In this document: piece after piece, positions 28,938 to 39,584 of the stretch
Numbering within the stretch: position 1 is the stretch's first letter
How the letters are laid out: every line of letters begins with the position of its first letter
Assembly: GCA_913064775.1 (NCBI GenBank)
Contig: CAJYAD010000003.1
Span: 62,001 to 126,000 of the forward strand
Reading direction: 5' to 3'
Length of the DNA stretch: 64,000 nucleotides
Origin: an uncultured Albidovulum sp.
GTDB lineage: Bacteria > Pseudomonadota > Alphaproteobacteria > Rhodobacterales > Rhodobacteraceae
Made by a program: the position numbers and the translations under genes
Notes under the pieces: generated by a model
What the model was told of the DNA's origin: nothing
Databases searched by the model: none
What the model saw: only the letters and a program-made list of their open reading frames with translations

Positions 28938-29332
28938 GTTTGGTCCCTCGATGAGTTGTCGCTACGATGCACCGCTTCGGGTGACGGGCCGTCCTCTGAT
29001 TGGCCTTCCCGCTTCGGTATGACCCTATATGGCCCGTGAATCGTGACCACATTTGGGCGTGAGTCGTACTTTTTCGAGAGTGGTAATACTTTCGCGATTT
29101 AATTATTATCACATTGATATTATTGATATAATTAAATGTCTGCCTCTGTGCGTCATGTTTGTTTCGGTGCCATTTTGGCAGCGAATCGCAGGATTTCGCC
29201 CCGTGGAAACAGGCGCCCGGTAGTCTTTCGCACAAAATTCTGCGATCCTTTCCGCAAGAAGAAATCCGGCGCGATAACAGCTGTAACAACAGGCGCCATT
29301 GGATCAGATCGGGCAGAACGGGGCAAAACTGG
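28938..29332. promoter_or_regulatory. AT-rich divergent control region flp / lytic transglycosylase
   Basis: This 395-nt gene-free region separates divergent flp and a lytic transglycosylase gene. Nt 29101-29140 are only about 15 percent GC (6 of 40 by count). A perfect 10-bp inverted repeat, ATTTAATTAT (29097-29106) with ATAATTAAAT (29128-29137), lies in it. Both genes must be promoted from here; AT-rich palindromes of this sort suit MucR/Ros-type or H-NS-like silencers. I could not fix a -10/-35 pair with confidence. Confidence 0.6.
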
Positions 29333-30307
29333 ATGAGGGCACGCGGATTAGCGGCCGTGATGGTGACGCTGGGGCTGGTCCCCGGCGCCCCCCTTCTGGC
29401 AGCCCCCCTGACAATAACGGTTACGGGACCCGCCAAACCCGGGGCTGGCGTGCCCGGGGGATTTACCTTTCACATGGTAAAGCCGCCGACGCCGGGGACG
29501 ACGCGCTTCATCAAGGTGCAGGTCGACCCGGCTGTGCAGAAGCGCTGGATCGAGGATGCCCCGGCGGTGACCGCACACCAAACTCCCGATCCGGCGGACA
29601 AGCCCGTGATCGGCGCGGATCAGCCGCAAACCGACGACCGCGCGCCGTGGGTGATGCCTGCCCCGGACGCCGGGCCGCGCAAAGCCACCTATGCCTGGTA
29701 CTGGAAGGCCATCTCGCCGTCGCTGAACGATCGCGCGGGCCGGTTCCAGGCCGCACTGGCAGAGTTGTCGCTGGGGCCGGGGGGCACGCGGGTGCACGCC
29801 CCGCGCCTGCCGCAGATGCGCATGCTGAGCCAGACCTGGGGCACCGACATCCTGAAGGCCACCGTGGGAACCCAGGTATCGCCCGCCCTGGTGCTGGCGG
29901 TGATGAGCGTTGAATCGGCTGGCAAGCCGGATGCTCTCAGCCCCAAGGGCGCCCGCGGGCTGATGCAGCTGATCCCGGCGACGGCGGGCCGCTTCGGCGT
30001 CGACGCCAGCGATCCGGCGCAGAACATTCAGGGCGCCGTGGCCTATCTCGACTGGCTGATGACCACCTTCAAGGGCGATCCGCTGATGGTGCTGGCGGCC
30101 TACAACGCCGGCGAGAACGCGGTGAAATCCGCAGGCGGCGTGCCCGACTTTGCCGAAACCCGGGATTATGTGCCCAAGGTGCTGGCCGCGTGGCAGGTCG
30201 CCCAGCACCTGTGCGTGACCGCGCCGCAAACCATACGCGACGGCTGCGTCTTCAAAGAGCCGCCGAACGCCTCGGATACGGCGAGTGTCGCCGCGCGCGA
30301 CGGCTAG
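29333..30307 (+). CDS. lytic transglycosylase (SLT domain)
   Basis: A 324-residue secreted murein hydrolase: signal peptide about 1-24 (GLAAVMVTLGLVPGAPLLAA), a Pro-rich linker, and a C-terminal SLT/goose-lysozyme-like domain with catalytic E194 in AVMSVESAG, the GLMQLIPATAGRFGV motif and VLAAYNAGENAV. It cleaves glycan strands to 1,6-anhydro-MurNAc, the substrate AnmK recycles. Being divergent from the Tad locus, it may open the wall for the pilus, as similar enzymes do in other secretion loci, but general murein turnover is equally possible. Confidence 0.9.
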   Translation: MRARGLAAVMVTLGLVPGAPLLAAPLTITVTGPAKPGAGVPGGFTFHMVKPPTPGTTRFIKVQVDPAVQKRWIEDAPAVTAHQTPDPADKPVIGADQPQTDDRAPWVMPAPDAGPRKATYAWYWKAISPSLNDRAGRFQAALAELSLGPGGTRVHAPRLPQMRMLSQTWGTDILKATVGTQVSPALVLAVMSVESAGKPDALSPKGARGLMQLIPATAGRFGVDASDPAQNIQGAVAYLDWLMTTFKGDPLMVLAAYNAGENAVKSAGGVPDFAETRDYVPKVLAAWQVAQHLCVTAPQTIRDGCVFKEPPNASDTASVAARDG

Positions 30308-30359
30308 GCGCGGCGGCGCTCAGGTGCCGGGCGCCCCCTGCCCCATATCTTCCAACGCA

Positions 30360-30385
30360 AAAGGGCCGGATCGCTCCGGCCCTTT
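30360..30385. terminator. bidirectional terminator
   Basis: AAAGGGCCGGA (30360-30370) and TCCGGCCCTTT (30375-30385) form a perfect 11-bp stem with a TCGC loop between the convergent transglycosylase and ftsH genes. On the minus strand the stem is followed by TTGCG after its own TTT, so it should stop both transcripts. Confidence 0.85.
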
Positions 30386-30404
30386 CCAATAGGTTCCCGT
30401 CGCC

Positions 30405-32312
<1,908 letters not shown>

Positions 32313-32379
32313 GGAGGACCTCCTCTAGGGCAGGAGCGCACACATAGGGTGCCGGCCCCCGCCGGAAACTTTCCCCCAT

Positions 32380-32407
32380 AAGATAGAGATTAGCTACCGG
32401 GGTTCAA
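32380..32407 (-). promoter_or_regulatory. sigma-70-like promoter candidate for ftsH
   Basis: On the minus strand TTGAAC (32402-32407) and TATCTT (32380-32385) are separated by 16 nt, just at the tilS stop and about 70 nt before the ftsH GTG. This would allow ftsH expression independent of the upstream operon. Confidence 0.45.
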
Positions 32408-33723
32408 TGCGATAAAAGCGCCGCGACGAACTCTTGCGCGCCGTTTTCCGGAGAAAGGCGCCAGCCCTCGGGCGATATGGCCCCCGGATGGGCCAGGGGC
32501 GCGGCCACCAGCGCGGCGCCCCGCCACAGCGCGGGGGCTGCGATCAGGCTGTCGCGCGGCAGATCGGCGGCGCGCCAGCCGGGGCACAGCGACAGCCCCT
32601 CGGCCCCCAGGGCGCGCAGTGTCAGCCCCTTGGAATCCGGCCCCGAAAGGCGCCAGCGCCCATCCCAGAGCGCCGTGGCCCCGGTTTCCAGCCCCGCGAC
32701 GGCGCGGTATTCGCGGGTAATGCGCAGCGTCCGGGCCCGCGGCAGGATCAGGCAGCCCGCCAGCGTCCGCCGCCGTCCGGCCAGCGCCGCGTCAAGCGCG
32801 GCCTGCAGCGCGGCCAGGCGCGGGCGGTATTCCGCCGAGCTGACGAAACCCAGCGCCTGTGCCGCCAGCCGCTGCCGGGTCTCTTGCGGGGCGGCCTCAA
32901 AAGCGGGGCGGTTGATCACCACGTCGCCGGCCTCGAAGCTCACGCAATCTTGAGCCAGCGCCCGGGCCGCCTGCGCCAGCGCCGCGCGCGCCACCGCCAT
33001 GCGCCCGGCGGTGGCGGCCAGGCCAACCGCATCGATGCCCAGCGGCGCCAGAACGGCCAGCGCGCGGCGCGCCTTGACCCGGTCATAGGCGGGATCGTGG
33101 TTACTGGGATCCTCGGCCCAGACCACGCCCCGCGCGCGCAGCACATCGCGCAGCGCCTCGCGCCGCACCTCCAGCAGCGGGCGCAGCCAAAGCATCCCGC
33201 CCGCTTCGCGCCGCGCCGCCATCCCCGACAGCCCATCGACGCCCGAGCCCCGCGCCAGCCGCATCAGCAAGGTCTCGGCCTGATCGTCGAGCGTATGGCC
33301 CAGCACCACCGCCGCCGCCCCCTGCCCCCGCGCCCAATCGCCCAGCAGCCCGTAGCGCGCCCGTCGCGCTGCATCCGAGAGGTTGCCGCGCCCCTGCCAG
33401 CCCCGCCAGCGCAGCACGTCGTGGAGCAGCCCCAGCCCGGCGCAAAGGCGGCCGACCATCGCGGCCTCGGCCGCCGCCTCCGGGCGCAGGCCGTGATCGA
33501 CGGTGGCGACGCTCAGCCCGACGCCGCGCGGTGCGGCCCAATCGTGCAAAAGATGCAAAAGGGCGAGGGAATCCCCCCCGCCCGAAACCGCCACGCCCAG
33601 CCTTGCGGGCGGGTCGGCGAAGACCCTGGCCAGCGCGGCCGACAACGCGTCGGCCGGCGACAGGGCCGATACAAGAGCCGGCGGCCTACTTGCAGCCAAG
33701 GCTTTGACGCGCGGCCTTGGCAT
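32404..33723 (-). CDS. tilS: tRNA(Ile)-lysidine synthase
   Basis: Attaches lysine to C34 of tRNA-Ile(CAU) so that it reads AUA codons; 439 residues. The ATP-pyrophosphatase P-loop is VAVSGGGDSLALLHLL (about 43-58), followed by VDHGLRPEAA and the conserved GHTLDDQAETLLMRLARGSG. The C-terminal half is less conserved, as usual. The only in-frame ATG lies 38 nt inside cpoB; the true start could be a TTG further downstream, since no ATG or GTG occurs between there and the conserved domain. Confidence 0.93.
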   Translation of the reverse strand: MPRPRVKALAASRPPALVSALSPADALSAALARVFADPPARLGVAVSGGGDSLALLHLLHDWAAPRGVGLSVATVDHGLRPEAAAEAAMVGRLCAGLGLLHDVLRWRGWQGRGNLSDAARRARYGLLGDWARGQGAAAVVLGHTLDDQAETLLMRLARGSGVDGLSGMAARREAGGMLWLRPLLEVRREALRDVLRARGVVWAEDPSNHDPAYDRVKARRALAVLAPLGIDAVGLAATAGRMAVARAALAQAARALAQDCVSFEAGDVVINRPAFEAAPQETRQRLAAQALGFVSSAEYRPRLAALQAALDAALAGRRRTLAGCLILPRARTLRITREYRAVAGLETGATALWDGRWRLSGPDSKGLTLRALGAEGLSLCPGWRAADLPRDSLIAAPALWRGAALVAAPLAHPGAISPEGWRLSPENGAQEFVAALLSH

Positions 33724-34651
33724 CCTGCACGGCCGAGGAAGCCGGGTAGCGCACCTTGACCTGGCTCAGCGTCACGCAGGCGTCCTCTACCTGGCCCAGC
33801 TTGCCCAGCGAGATCCCCAGCTGGGTCAGCGCATCGGGGGCGCGCGGCCCATCGGGCGCGCCCGAGAAGCTGTTCAGATAGGACCGCGCCGCATTCGCGG
33901 TCTGCCCCATCGCCGCCAGCGCCTGGCCACGATAGAAATGCGCCTGACCGGTCAGGGGGCCGGCGGTATAGGTCTGGGTGAAGGTGCGAAACAGATTGGC
34001 CGCATCCTGATACTTCTTGGCGGTAAGCGCGGCCTCGGCGCGATCGAAATCGGCCTGTTCGCCCACCGCCAGATCCGGCGCGACCGACACTGTCGCCATC
34101 TCGTTCGGGGCGGTCCCGTTGGCGCCGCCAGCCGTAGCGCCGCCCGCAGCCTGACCCTGACCCTGGCCCTGACCGGCCCCACCGACGCCGGTGGGAATCG
34201 CCACTCCCAGCAACGGGGTCTTCTTCAGCTTGCCGATATCGCAGCCCTTTTCCAGCTCGCATAGCCGGAAGTTCAGGTCTCCGATTCGACGTGTGCCATC
34301 CTGGACCACGGTGCCGACGCGGTGCTGCAGTTCTTCGGTCTGGTTGGTCAACTGCTGCAGCTGGGCGGTGATCGCGTCCAGCCGCTCTTGCACGCTGCCG
34401 CTCATCTGCGGCGCGCCCGAGGTGCCGCCCGTCCCCGGCGTCAGCTCTTTCTGTAGGCCGTGGATCTGGGCGTAAAGGCCGTCCAGCTCGTTGCGGATGT
34501 CGGCAAGGGTCTTGGTCCGCTCCGGCCCCGTCGTGGTGGCCGAAGCGCCGACAGCTTGCGCCGGGGACGGGGACGGCAGCGCCGCCCCCAATCCAAGGGT
34601 CAGCACGGCGGCCAGCAGGGCTTGCGGGGGCTTAAGCCGGGGTCCGGTCAT
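33686..34651 (-). CDS. cpoB: Tol-Pal coordinator protein CpoB (YbgF)
   Basis: A 321-residue periplasmic protein that couples outer-membrane constriction by Tol-Pal to peptidoglycan synthesis. It has a signal peptide (about 1-33, ALLAAVLTLGLGAALPSPSPAQA), a coiled-coil trimerisation region (LADIRNELDGLYAQIHGLQKE; LDAITAQLQQLTNQTEELQH), a Gly/Ala/Gln-rich linker, and three TPR repeats in the C-terminal 120 residues (ADFDRAEAALTAKKYQDAAN). It follows pal by 13 nt and overlaps tilS. The domain order and length match the family. Confidence 0.94.
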   Translation of the reverse strand: MTGPRLKPPQALLAAVLTLGLGAALPSPSPAQAVGASATTTGPERTKTLADIRNELDGLYAQIHGLQKELTPGTGGTSGAPQMSGSVQERLDAITAQLQQLTNQTEELQHRVGTVVQDGTRRIGDLNFRLCELEKGCDIGKLKKTPLLGVAIPTGVGGAGQGQGQGQAAGGATAGGANGTAPNEMATVSVAPDLAVGEQADFDRAEAALTAKKYQDAANLFRTFTQTYTAGPLTGQAHFYRGQALAAMGQTANAARSYLNSFSGAPDGPRAPDALTQLGISLGKLGQVEDACVTLSQVKVRYPASSAVQDAKAARQSLGCK

Positions 34652-34664
34652 CGCATCACGCCCC

Positions 34665-35195
34665 TCAGCTGTTGCCCGGCTGGGTCAGCACCGTCACCGC
34701 GCGGCGGTTCTCGGCATAGCATTGCGGCGCCGAGCACAGCGCGATCGGGCGTTCCTTGCCATAGCTGATGGTGCGCATCCGGGTGGCCGAAATGCCATGA
34801 GCGGCCAGGAATTCCTTCACCGCGCTGGCGCGGCGGGCGCCGAGGGCAAGGTTGTATTCGCGGGTGCCGCGCTCATCGGCATGGCCTTCGATGATGATGC
34901 CATAGTCGGAATTGCGCGCCAGCCAGGTCGCCTGAGTGGCCAGGATCTGCTGCGCCTCGGGGGCCAGCGTCGACTGGTCCTCGGCGAAATGCACGGTGTC
35001 GCCGACGGTCTGGTTGAAATAGGCGATCGACTTCGGATCGTTCGGATCGCCCAGCGGCGAGCTGCTGATCCCGGTGGCGGCGTTCGCCCCGGCCCCGGCC
35101 CCTGCGGTGCCATTGGCATAGCGGTCGGGGTTGTTACAGGCCGCCACGCCGAGCACGGCGATCAGCATCAGGGCCTTTGTCAGATGGCGCGTCAT
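34665..35195 (-). CDS. pal: peptidoglycan-associated lipoprotein Pal
   Basis: A 176-residue outer-membrane lipoprotein tying the envelope to peptidoglycan. The lipobox LGVAAC puts the modified Cys at 20. The OmpA-like domain (about 65-170) contains DTVHFAEDQSTLAPEAQQIL and the signature EGHADERGTREYNLALGARR, whose Asp and Arg bind diaminopimelate. The linker is Gly/Ala/Asn-rich. It sits between tolB (98 nt away) and cpoB. All conserved residues look intact. Confidence 0.96.
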   Translation of the reverse strand: MTRHLTKALMLIAVLGVAACNNPDRYANGTAGAGAGANAATGISSSPLGDPNDPKSIAYFNQTVGDTVHFAEDQSTLAPEAQQILATQATWLARNSDYGIIIEGHADERGTREYNLALGARRASAVKEFLAAHGISATRMRTISYGKERPIALCSAPQCYAENRRAVTVLTQPGNS

Positions 35196-35293
35196 TTGTG
35201 GGGTGTCCCTCTGTCTGTTCGTGCCTCAATGGCACAGTGATACCAAATCCGCCGGGCCTTGGGAACGCGCCCCGGCAAGCGCGGTGACGGGCG

Positions 35294-36622
35294 TCACGGC
35301 AAGAGCGGCCCCCAGGATGGATCGGACGCGTCGCCCGGGGTCGGCACCTTGCGCAGATTGCGCCCCGAAACATCCACCGTGTAAAGCGACGGCGCGCCAT
35401 TCACCCCCGAGGTTTCGCGCATGAACATCAACACCCGCCCATTCGGCGCCCAGGTCGGCCCCTCGTCAAGAAACGAGGCCGTCAGCAGCCGCTCGTCCGA
35501 GCCATCGGTGCGCATCACCCCGATGTGGAAGCGCCCTTCATATTGCTTGGTGAAGGCGATCAGATCGCCGCGCGGCGACCAGACCGGCGTGGAATAGCGC
35601 CCGGCGCCAAAGCTGATCCGGGTGACCGCGCCGCCGCTGGCGGACATGATATAGATCTGCTGACTGCCCGAGCGGTCGCTTTCAAACACGATCTGCTTGC
35701 CGTCGGGCGAGAACGACGGCCCGGTGTCGATCGAGGGCGAGTTGGTCAGCTGGGTGCGCTGCCCGGTGGCCAGATTCAGCAAATAGAGGTCGGTATTGCC
35801 GCCGCGCTCCAGCGAGAACACCACCGTGTTGCCATCGGGCGAGAACCGCGGCGCGAAGGTCATCGTGCCCTGCTGGTCATCAAGGATCCGGGCCTGCCGC
35901 GTCGCCAGATCCATCACATAGATCCGCGGCTCACCGGTCTTGTAGGAGGTGTAGAGGATCCGCTTGCCATCGGGCGAGAAGCGCGGCGCCAGCACCAGCG
36001 TCTTGCCGCTGGTCAGGTATTGGACGTTGGCGCCGTCGTAATCCATGATCGCCAACCGCTTCTGGCGGGCGTTCTTGGGCCCGGACTCGGAGACAAAGAC
36101 CACCCGGCTGTCGAAATAGCCGCCCTCGCCGGTGATCCGGCTATAGACCGCGTCGGCCACCTTGTGCGCCATCCGCCGCCAGGTGTCGGCCGAACCCGCG
36201 AATTGCAGCCCCTGCCCCAGAGGCTGGCCCGAGAACACGTCGAACAGGCGGAACTTCACCAGGATCTGGCTGCCCTGGATGCTGACCGCGCCGGTAATCA
36301 GCGCCTGGGCGTTGATCGCCTTCCAGTCGCCATACTGGACCGGCGCATCGAAGCTGGTGATGCGGCTGATATAGGCGCTTTGCGGGATCTCGCGAAACAG
36401 CCCGGTGCCGGACAGATCCGCGCTGATCACCTGATCGATCTGCTGCACATATTGCTGGGCGCCGGCATTTTCGGCGACGAAGGCCGGCAATGCAAAGGGG
36501 ATCGGCTCGATCACACCCTGGTTGATCTCTATCTTCAGCGGTCCGCGCGACTGTGCCCAGGCGGGAAGCATTGCAAGCCCCAGAAGGGCGATGGCGATGG
36601 CGAGCGGTCGGAACAGGCGCAT
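35294..36622 (-). CDS. tolB: Tol-Pal periplasmic protein TolB
   Basis: A 442-residue periplasmic beta-propeller linking TolA and Pal. The signal peptide [22 protein letters not shown] is followed by the N-terminal alpha/beta domain and then repeated WD40-like PD40 motifs of the form [24 protein letters not shown] and [12 protein letters not shown] (about residues 195-400). It follows tolA by 42 nt. Length and repeat number match the family, and the propeller is complete. Confidence 0.96.
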   Translation of the reverse strand: MRLFRPLAIAIALLGLAMLPAWAQSRGPLKIEINQGVIEPIPFALPAFVAENAGAQQYVQQIDQVISADLSGTGLFREIPQSAYISRITSFDAPVQYGDWKAINAQALITGAVSIQGSQILVKFRLFDVFSGQPLGQGLQFAGSADTWRRMAHKVADAVYSRITGEGGYFDSRVVFVSESGPKNARQKRLAIMDYDGANVQYLTSGKTLVLAPRFSPDGKRILYTSYKTGEPRIYVMDLATRQARILDDQQGTMTFAPRFSPDGNTVVFSLERGGNTDLYLLNLATGQRTQLTNSPSIDTGPSFSPDGKQIVFESDRSGSQQIYIMSASGGAVTRISFGAGRYSTPVWSPRGDLIAFTKQYEGRFHIGVMRTDGSDERLLTASFLDEGPTWAPNGRVLMFMRETSGVNGAPSLYTVDVSGRNLRKVPTPGDASDPSWGPLLP

Positions 36623-36664
36623 GTTGACCTCATCTTCTTCGGGGGACGGGGCAAGGCCGGCGCA

Positions 36665-37864
36665 TCAGCGAGACCTCATCTGAGCGGGGTTGAAGGTGAC
36701 CTCGACAGTCTTCCATTGGGCATATTTCGCGGTCGGCAGCTTATACCCGTCGGCACCGCAGACCAGCACCGCGCGCCGTGCGGCATCATAGGCGGCACGC
36801 TGCGCGTCCGCAGTGCCCTTGGTGGTCGAGATCTGATGCACGGAGCCCGACACCACGGTGCCGTCGGGATTGAGCGAGAAGCCCAGCGTCACGGTGATAT
36901 CCGCCGCGGCCGATCCCACATCGACATACCAGCATTTCTGAACCGCAAGCGTCAGCCCCTCTTTCTCCGCCGAGGTCAACGGCGGACCCTCGTCCGCGGT
37001 TCCATTGCCCAGCTTGCCCTTGGTCTTGCCCTGGCCATCGGCCACGGCGCTGGCCAGCGCGGCGGCGACCGCGTCGTTGACGGCACTTTCCTGGGTCTTG
37101 GCGGGCTTCTCGGGCTTCGGCTTCTCGGGCTTGGGTGTCTCGGGCTTCGGGGTCTCAGGCTTCGGGGTCTCGGGCTTGGCCGGCGGCACCGGCACGGCCG
37201 AGGCCATCTGCTGCGGGCGCCGCATCGGGCGCGGGCTGGCGGCGGGCGCCAGGCTTAGGGGGGCCGCGTTCTCCTTGGCGGTGTTTTCTTCGGTCGCGAT
37301 GCGGGTCGCGGCCTCTTTCGGGGCGGCGGCCTCCTTGGGCTTTTCCGGGGCCGGCGTCGTCTGCGCCTCGTTGGGCTGCACGGCCTCTTGCTTCTTGGGC
37401 GCGGCCTTGGCCTCGGATTTCGGCGCCGGCGTGGGCGCCACGCGGTCGATCTTGCGGGTCTGGGGCTTCTCGCTCAGCTTCGGCGCCGGCGGCGACGGCG
37501 GCGGCGCGGGGGCGACGTCGGGCTGCGGGCGGGCATCCTGCGCCTCGGGTTTGGGCTGGGGCTTTGGCGCCATCTCCGGCGGCGGGGCCGCCGGGGGCGT
37601 GGGTTCGGGCATGGGTTCGGGCCTTGGCGCGGGCGAGGTCGCGGGCGCCATCGGCTTGGGCGGCGCGACCTTGGTCTGCGGCGCTTTCGGCGGCGCCGAG
37701 GCGGCAGCGTCGAGCGCCTGCAGCTGCTCGGGGCTGATCAGCGACACGTTGGCCACGCTGACCGCCGGGTTCGGATGCGATTGCCAGAACCAGCCGCCGA
37801 GCAGCACCCAGAGGATCAGGCCAACATGCCCGACACCGGAAATGATGTAGCCCCTGTTTTCCAT
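36665..37864 (-). CDS. tolA: Tol-Pal energy-transducing protein TolA
   Basis: A 399-residue trans-periplasmic protein with an N-terminal TM anchor (GYIISGVGHVGLILWVLLGGWFW), a very long Pro/Ala/Lys/Glu-rich domain II (about 45-280) and a C-terminal globular domain III (about 295-390) with VQKCWYVDVGSAAADITVTL. Unlike the helical KAEA-rich E. coli TolA, domain II here is full of Pro, including tandem KPETP units near residues 232-250. Domain III contacts TolB/Pal. It is 10 nt from tolR, in the tol operon. Confidence 0.93.
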   Translation of the reverse strand: MENRGYIISGVGHVGLILWVLLGGWFWQSHPNPAVSVANVSLISPEQLQALDAAASAPPKAPQTKVAPPKPMAPATSPAPRPEPMPEPTPPAAPPPEMAPKPQPKPEAQDARPQPDVAPAPPPSPPAPKLSEKPQTRKIDRVAPTPAPKSEAKAAPKKQEAVQPNEAQTTPAPEKPKEAAAPKEAATRIATEENTAKENAAPLSLAPAASPRPMRRPQQMASAVPVPPAKPETPKPETPKPETPKPEKPKPEKPAKTQESAVNDAVAAALASAVADGQGKTKGKLGNGTADEGPPLTSAEKEGLTLAVQKCWYVDVGSAAADITVTLGFSLNPDGTVVSGSVHQISTTKGTADAQRAAYDAARRAVLVCGADGYKLPTAKYAQWKTVEVTFNPAQMRSR

Positions 37865-37874
37865 GCCAGCCGGC

Positions 37875-38375
37875 CTAGTTGCCGTTTCCGCCGCCAGAAT
37901 TCGGTCCGCCGCCGAAGCTGGGGCCGTTGGAATCCGTCACCAGGCCGATGTCGTGGAAGCCCGCGGCATTGAGCGCCCCCATCACCTGGGCGACCTTGTC
38001 ATAGGTGACCTTGCCGTCCGCGCGCAGATACAGCTTGTCATCCTTGCGCTCGGCCGCGATCGCCTTGAGCTTGGGGATCAGCTGGCCGTCTTGCACGATG
38101 GTCTTCTGGATCGCGATCTTGCCGTCCGCAGTCAGGGTCACCGTCAGCGGCGCCTGTTTCTCGGTCGGCAGCGTGGTGGCGGCCGTCTTGGGCAGCTTCA
38201 CCGGCACGCCCACCGTCAACAGCGGCGCCGCGACCATGAAGATCACCAGCAGCACCAGCATCACGTCGACCATCGGGGTGACGTTGATCTCGGACATGGC
38301 ATGCGAACGCCCGGTGCGCCGCCGGCGCCCACCCCGCCCCGTTCCGCCCCCGCGATTTGCGACTCCTACGGACAT
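37875..38375 (-). CDS. tolR: Tol-Pal proton-channel protein TolR
   Basis: A 166-residue ExbD/TolR family protein. After a basic Gly/Arg-rich N-terminus comes the single TM helix with the proton-path Asp, MSEINVTPMVDVMLVLLVIF (about 27-46), and the periplasmic ADGKVTYDKVAQVMGALNAAGF domain. The C-terminus ends in an unusual Gly/Asn-rich tail of about a dozen residues. TolQ and TolR form the stator powering TolA. Its start is 1 nt after the tolQ stop. Confidence 0.95.
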   Translation of the reverse strand: MSVGVANRGGGTGRGGRRRRTGRSHAMSEINVTPMVDVMLVLLVIFMVAAPLLTVGVPVKLPKTAATTLPTEKQAPLTVTLTADGKIAIQKTIVQDGQLIPKLKAIAAERKDDKLYLRADGKVTYDKVAQVMGALNAAGFHDIGLVTDSNGPSFGGGPNSGGGNGN

Positions 38376-38376
38376 C

Positions 38377-39075
38377 TTATGCCCCGTCCAGCTGGCGCGA
38401 GAGGATCGTGGCGAATTCGTCGGCGAAGGCCTCGTAGCCGCCGATGATGCGGTCGCTGTCGGCGGAAAGCTTGTTGTAGAAGACCACCGCCGGGATTGCC
38501 GCCACCAGGCCCAGCGCGGTGGCGACCAGCGCCTCGGCGATGCCCGGCGCGACCACGGCGAGGTTGGTGTTCTGGCTCATCGCGATCTGCTCGAAGGCAT
38601 GTTTGATCCCCCAGACCGTGCCGAACAGCCCGACGAAGGGCGAGGTCGAGCCGACCGTGGCCAGGAATGACAGCCCGCGGTTCAGCACCTCGGCTTCCTT
38701 CGAGATCGCCACGTCCATCGACCGGTCGATCCGTGCCTGGGCGCCGGCGATCAGCTTGCCGTCCTTGCGGTGGCTGCGGCGCCATTCCAGCATGCCGACA
38801 GAGAAGATCCGCTCTGACGCGCCCTCGGGCTCGGGGCCGATCTGCTCGTAAAGCTCATCCAGCGGCTCGCCCGACCAGAAGGCCTCGTCGAAGCCCGACG
38901 AATGTGCCCGGGCGCGGCGGAAATTCAGATGTTTCTGAATGATGATCGCCCAGGACCAGAACGAGGCGACGATCAGCAAGATCAACACCAGTTTGACTGT
39001 GATGGTGGCCCGCGTGAACAGCGCCAGCATCGAAAAATCGACCGCGTGTACCGCAGCGAGGGAGTGGGTATCCAT
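38377..39075 (-). CDS. tolQ: Tol-Pal proton-channel protein TolQ
   Basis: A 232-residue MotA/TolQ/ExbB family protein with three TM helices: ITVKLVLILLIVASFWSWAI (about 25-44), LATVGSTSPFVGLFGTVWGI (about 138-157) and ALVATALGLVAAIPAVVFY (about 185-203). The conserved GTVWGI and ATALGL motifs are intact. It is the first gene of the tol operon, preceded by a good promoter candidate 56 nt upstream and by ybgC. Confidence 0.96.
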   Translation of the reverse strand: MDTHSLAAVHAVDFSMLALFTRATITVKLVLILLIVASFWSWAIIIQKHLNFRRARAHSSGFDEAFWSGEPLDELYEQIGPEPEGASERIFSVGMLEWRRSHRKDGKLIAGAQARIDRSMDVAISKEAEVLNRGLSFLATVGSTSPFVGLFGTVWGIKHAFEQIAMSQNTNLAVVAPGIAEALVATALGLVAAIPAVVFYNKLSADSDRIIGGYEAFADEFATILSRQLDGA

Positions 39076-39130
39076 GTGCCTGCTCGTGTCCTTTACCGAC
39101 CGTTCTTGCCGACGGCCCGATTACATCGCG

Positions 39131-39160
39131 ATTCTACTCGGTTTCGAGGCGATTTGCCAA
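39131..39160 (-). promoter_or_regulatory. sigma-70-like promoter candidate for tolQ
   Basis: On the minus strand TTGGCA (39155-39160) and TAGAAT (39131-39136) are separated by 18 nt in the ybgC-tolQ gap, about 56 nt before the tolQ start. Five of six bases match the -10 consensus and five of six the -35 TTGACA consensus, so tolQRAB probably has its own promoter. Confidence 0.55.
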
Positions 39161-39170
39161 CACATGGCCG

Positions 39171-39584
39171 TCAACGGCGGGAAGTTTCCACTGTGACGCT
39201 CAGAACCCGGCGAATATCCGCCGGAATGCGCACTGGCGCACCCATTTCCGAAAGACAGACCAGCGTGACCGCCGCCGTGAACAGCCGATCGGTGCCGCGC
39301 AGCGCCTCCTGACGCAGGACGATGCGCGCGCCGCTCAGCGCCTGCAGGGTGGTTTCTACCTCCAGCAGATCATCGAAGCGCGCGGGCGACAGGTAATCGG
39401 CCTCGACCCGGCGCACGGCGAAAACGATGCCGTGATCGGCCTTCAGCGCGGCCTGATCAACGCCCAGCCCGCGCACCCATTCGCTGCGCGCGCGCTCGAT
39501 GAACTTCAGGTAATTGGCGTAATAGACGATGCCGGCAAGGTCGGTGTCCTCGTAATAGACCCGCAGACCGAAGCGGTGGCTCAC
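39171..39584 (-). CDS. ybgC: acyl-CoA thioesterase YbgC
   Basis: A 137-residue 4-hydroxybenzoyl-CoA-thioesterase-type hotdog enzyme linked to Tol-Pal in many Gram-negatives. The catalytic region [19 protein letters not shown] is near the N-terminus with D15. The start is a GTG whose bases overlap the argC stop (GTGA). Upstream, within argC, lies a 15-bp tandem repeat giving repeated AGGAGG sequences, the nearest 7 nt from the GTG. The long frame upstream of the GTG is argC read in another frame. Confidence 0.94.
   Translation of the reverse strand: MSHRFGLRVYYEDTDLAGIVYYANYLKFIERARSEWVRGLGVDQAALKADHGIVFAVRRVEADYLSPARFDDLLEVETTLQALSGARIVLRQEALRGTDRLFTAAVTLVCLSEMGAPVRIPADIRRVLSVTVETSRR

Noticed and set aside
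32313-32330. Palindrome GGAGGTCCTCC around the ftsH ribosome site as a riboswitch or thermosensor
   Set aside because: The arms abut with no loop, so an intramolecular hairpin cannot form; no other structure was visible.
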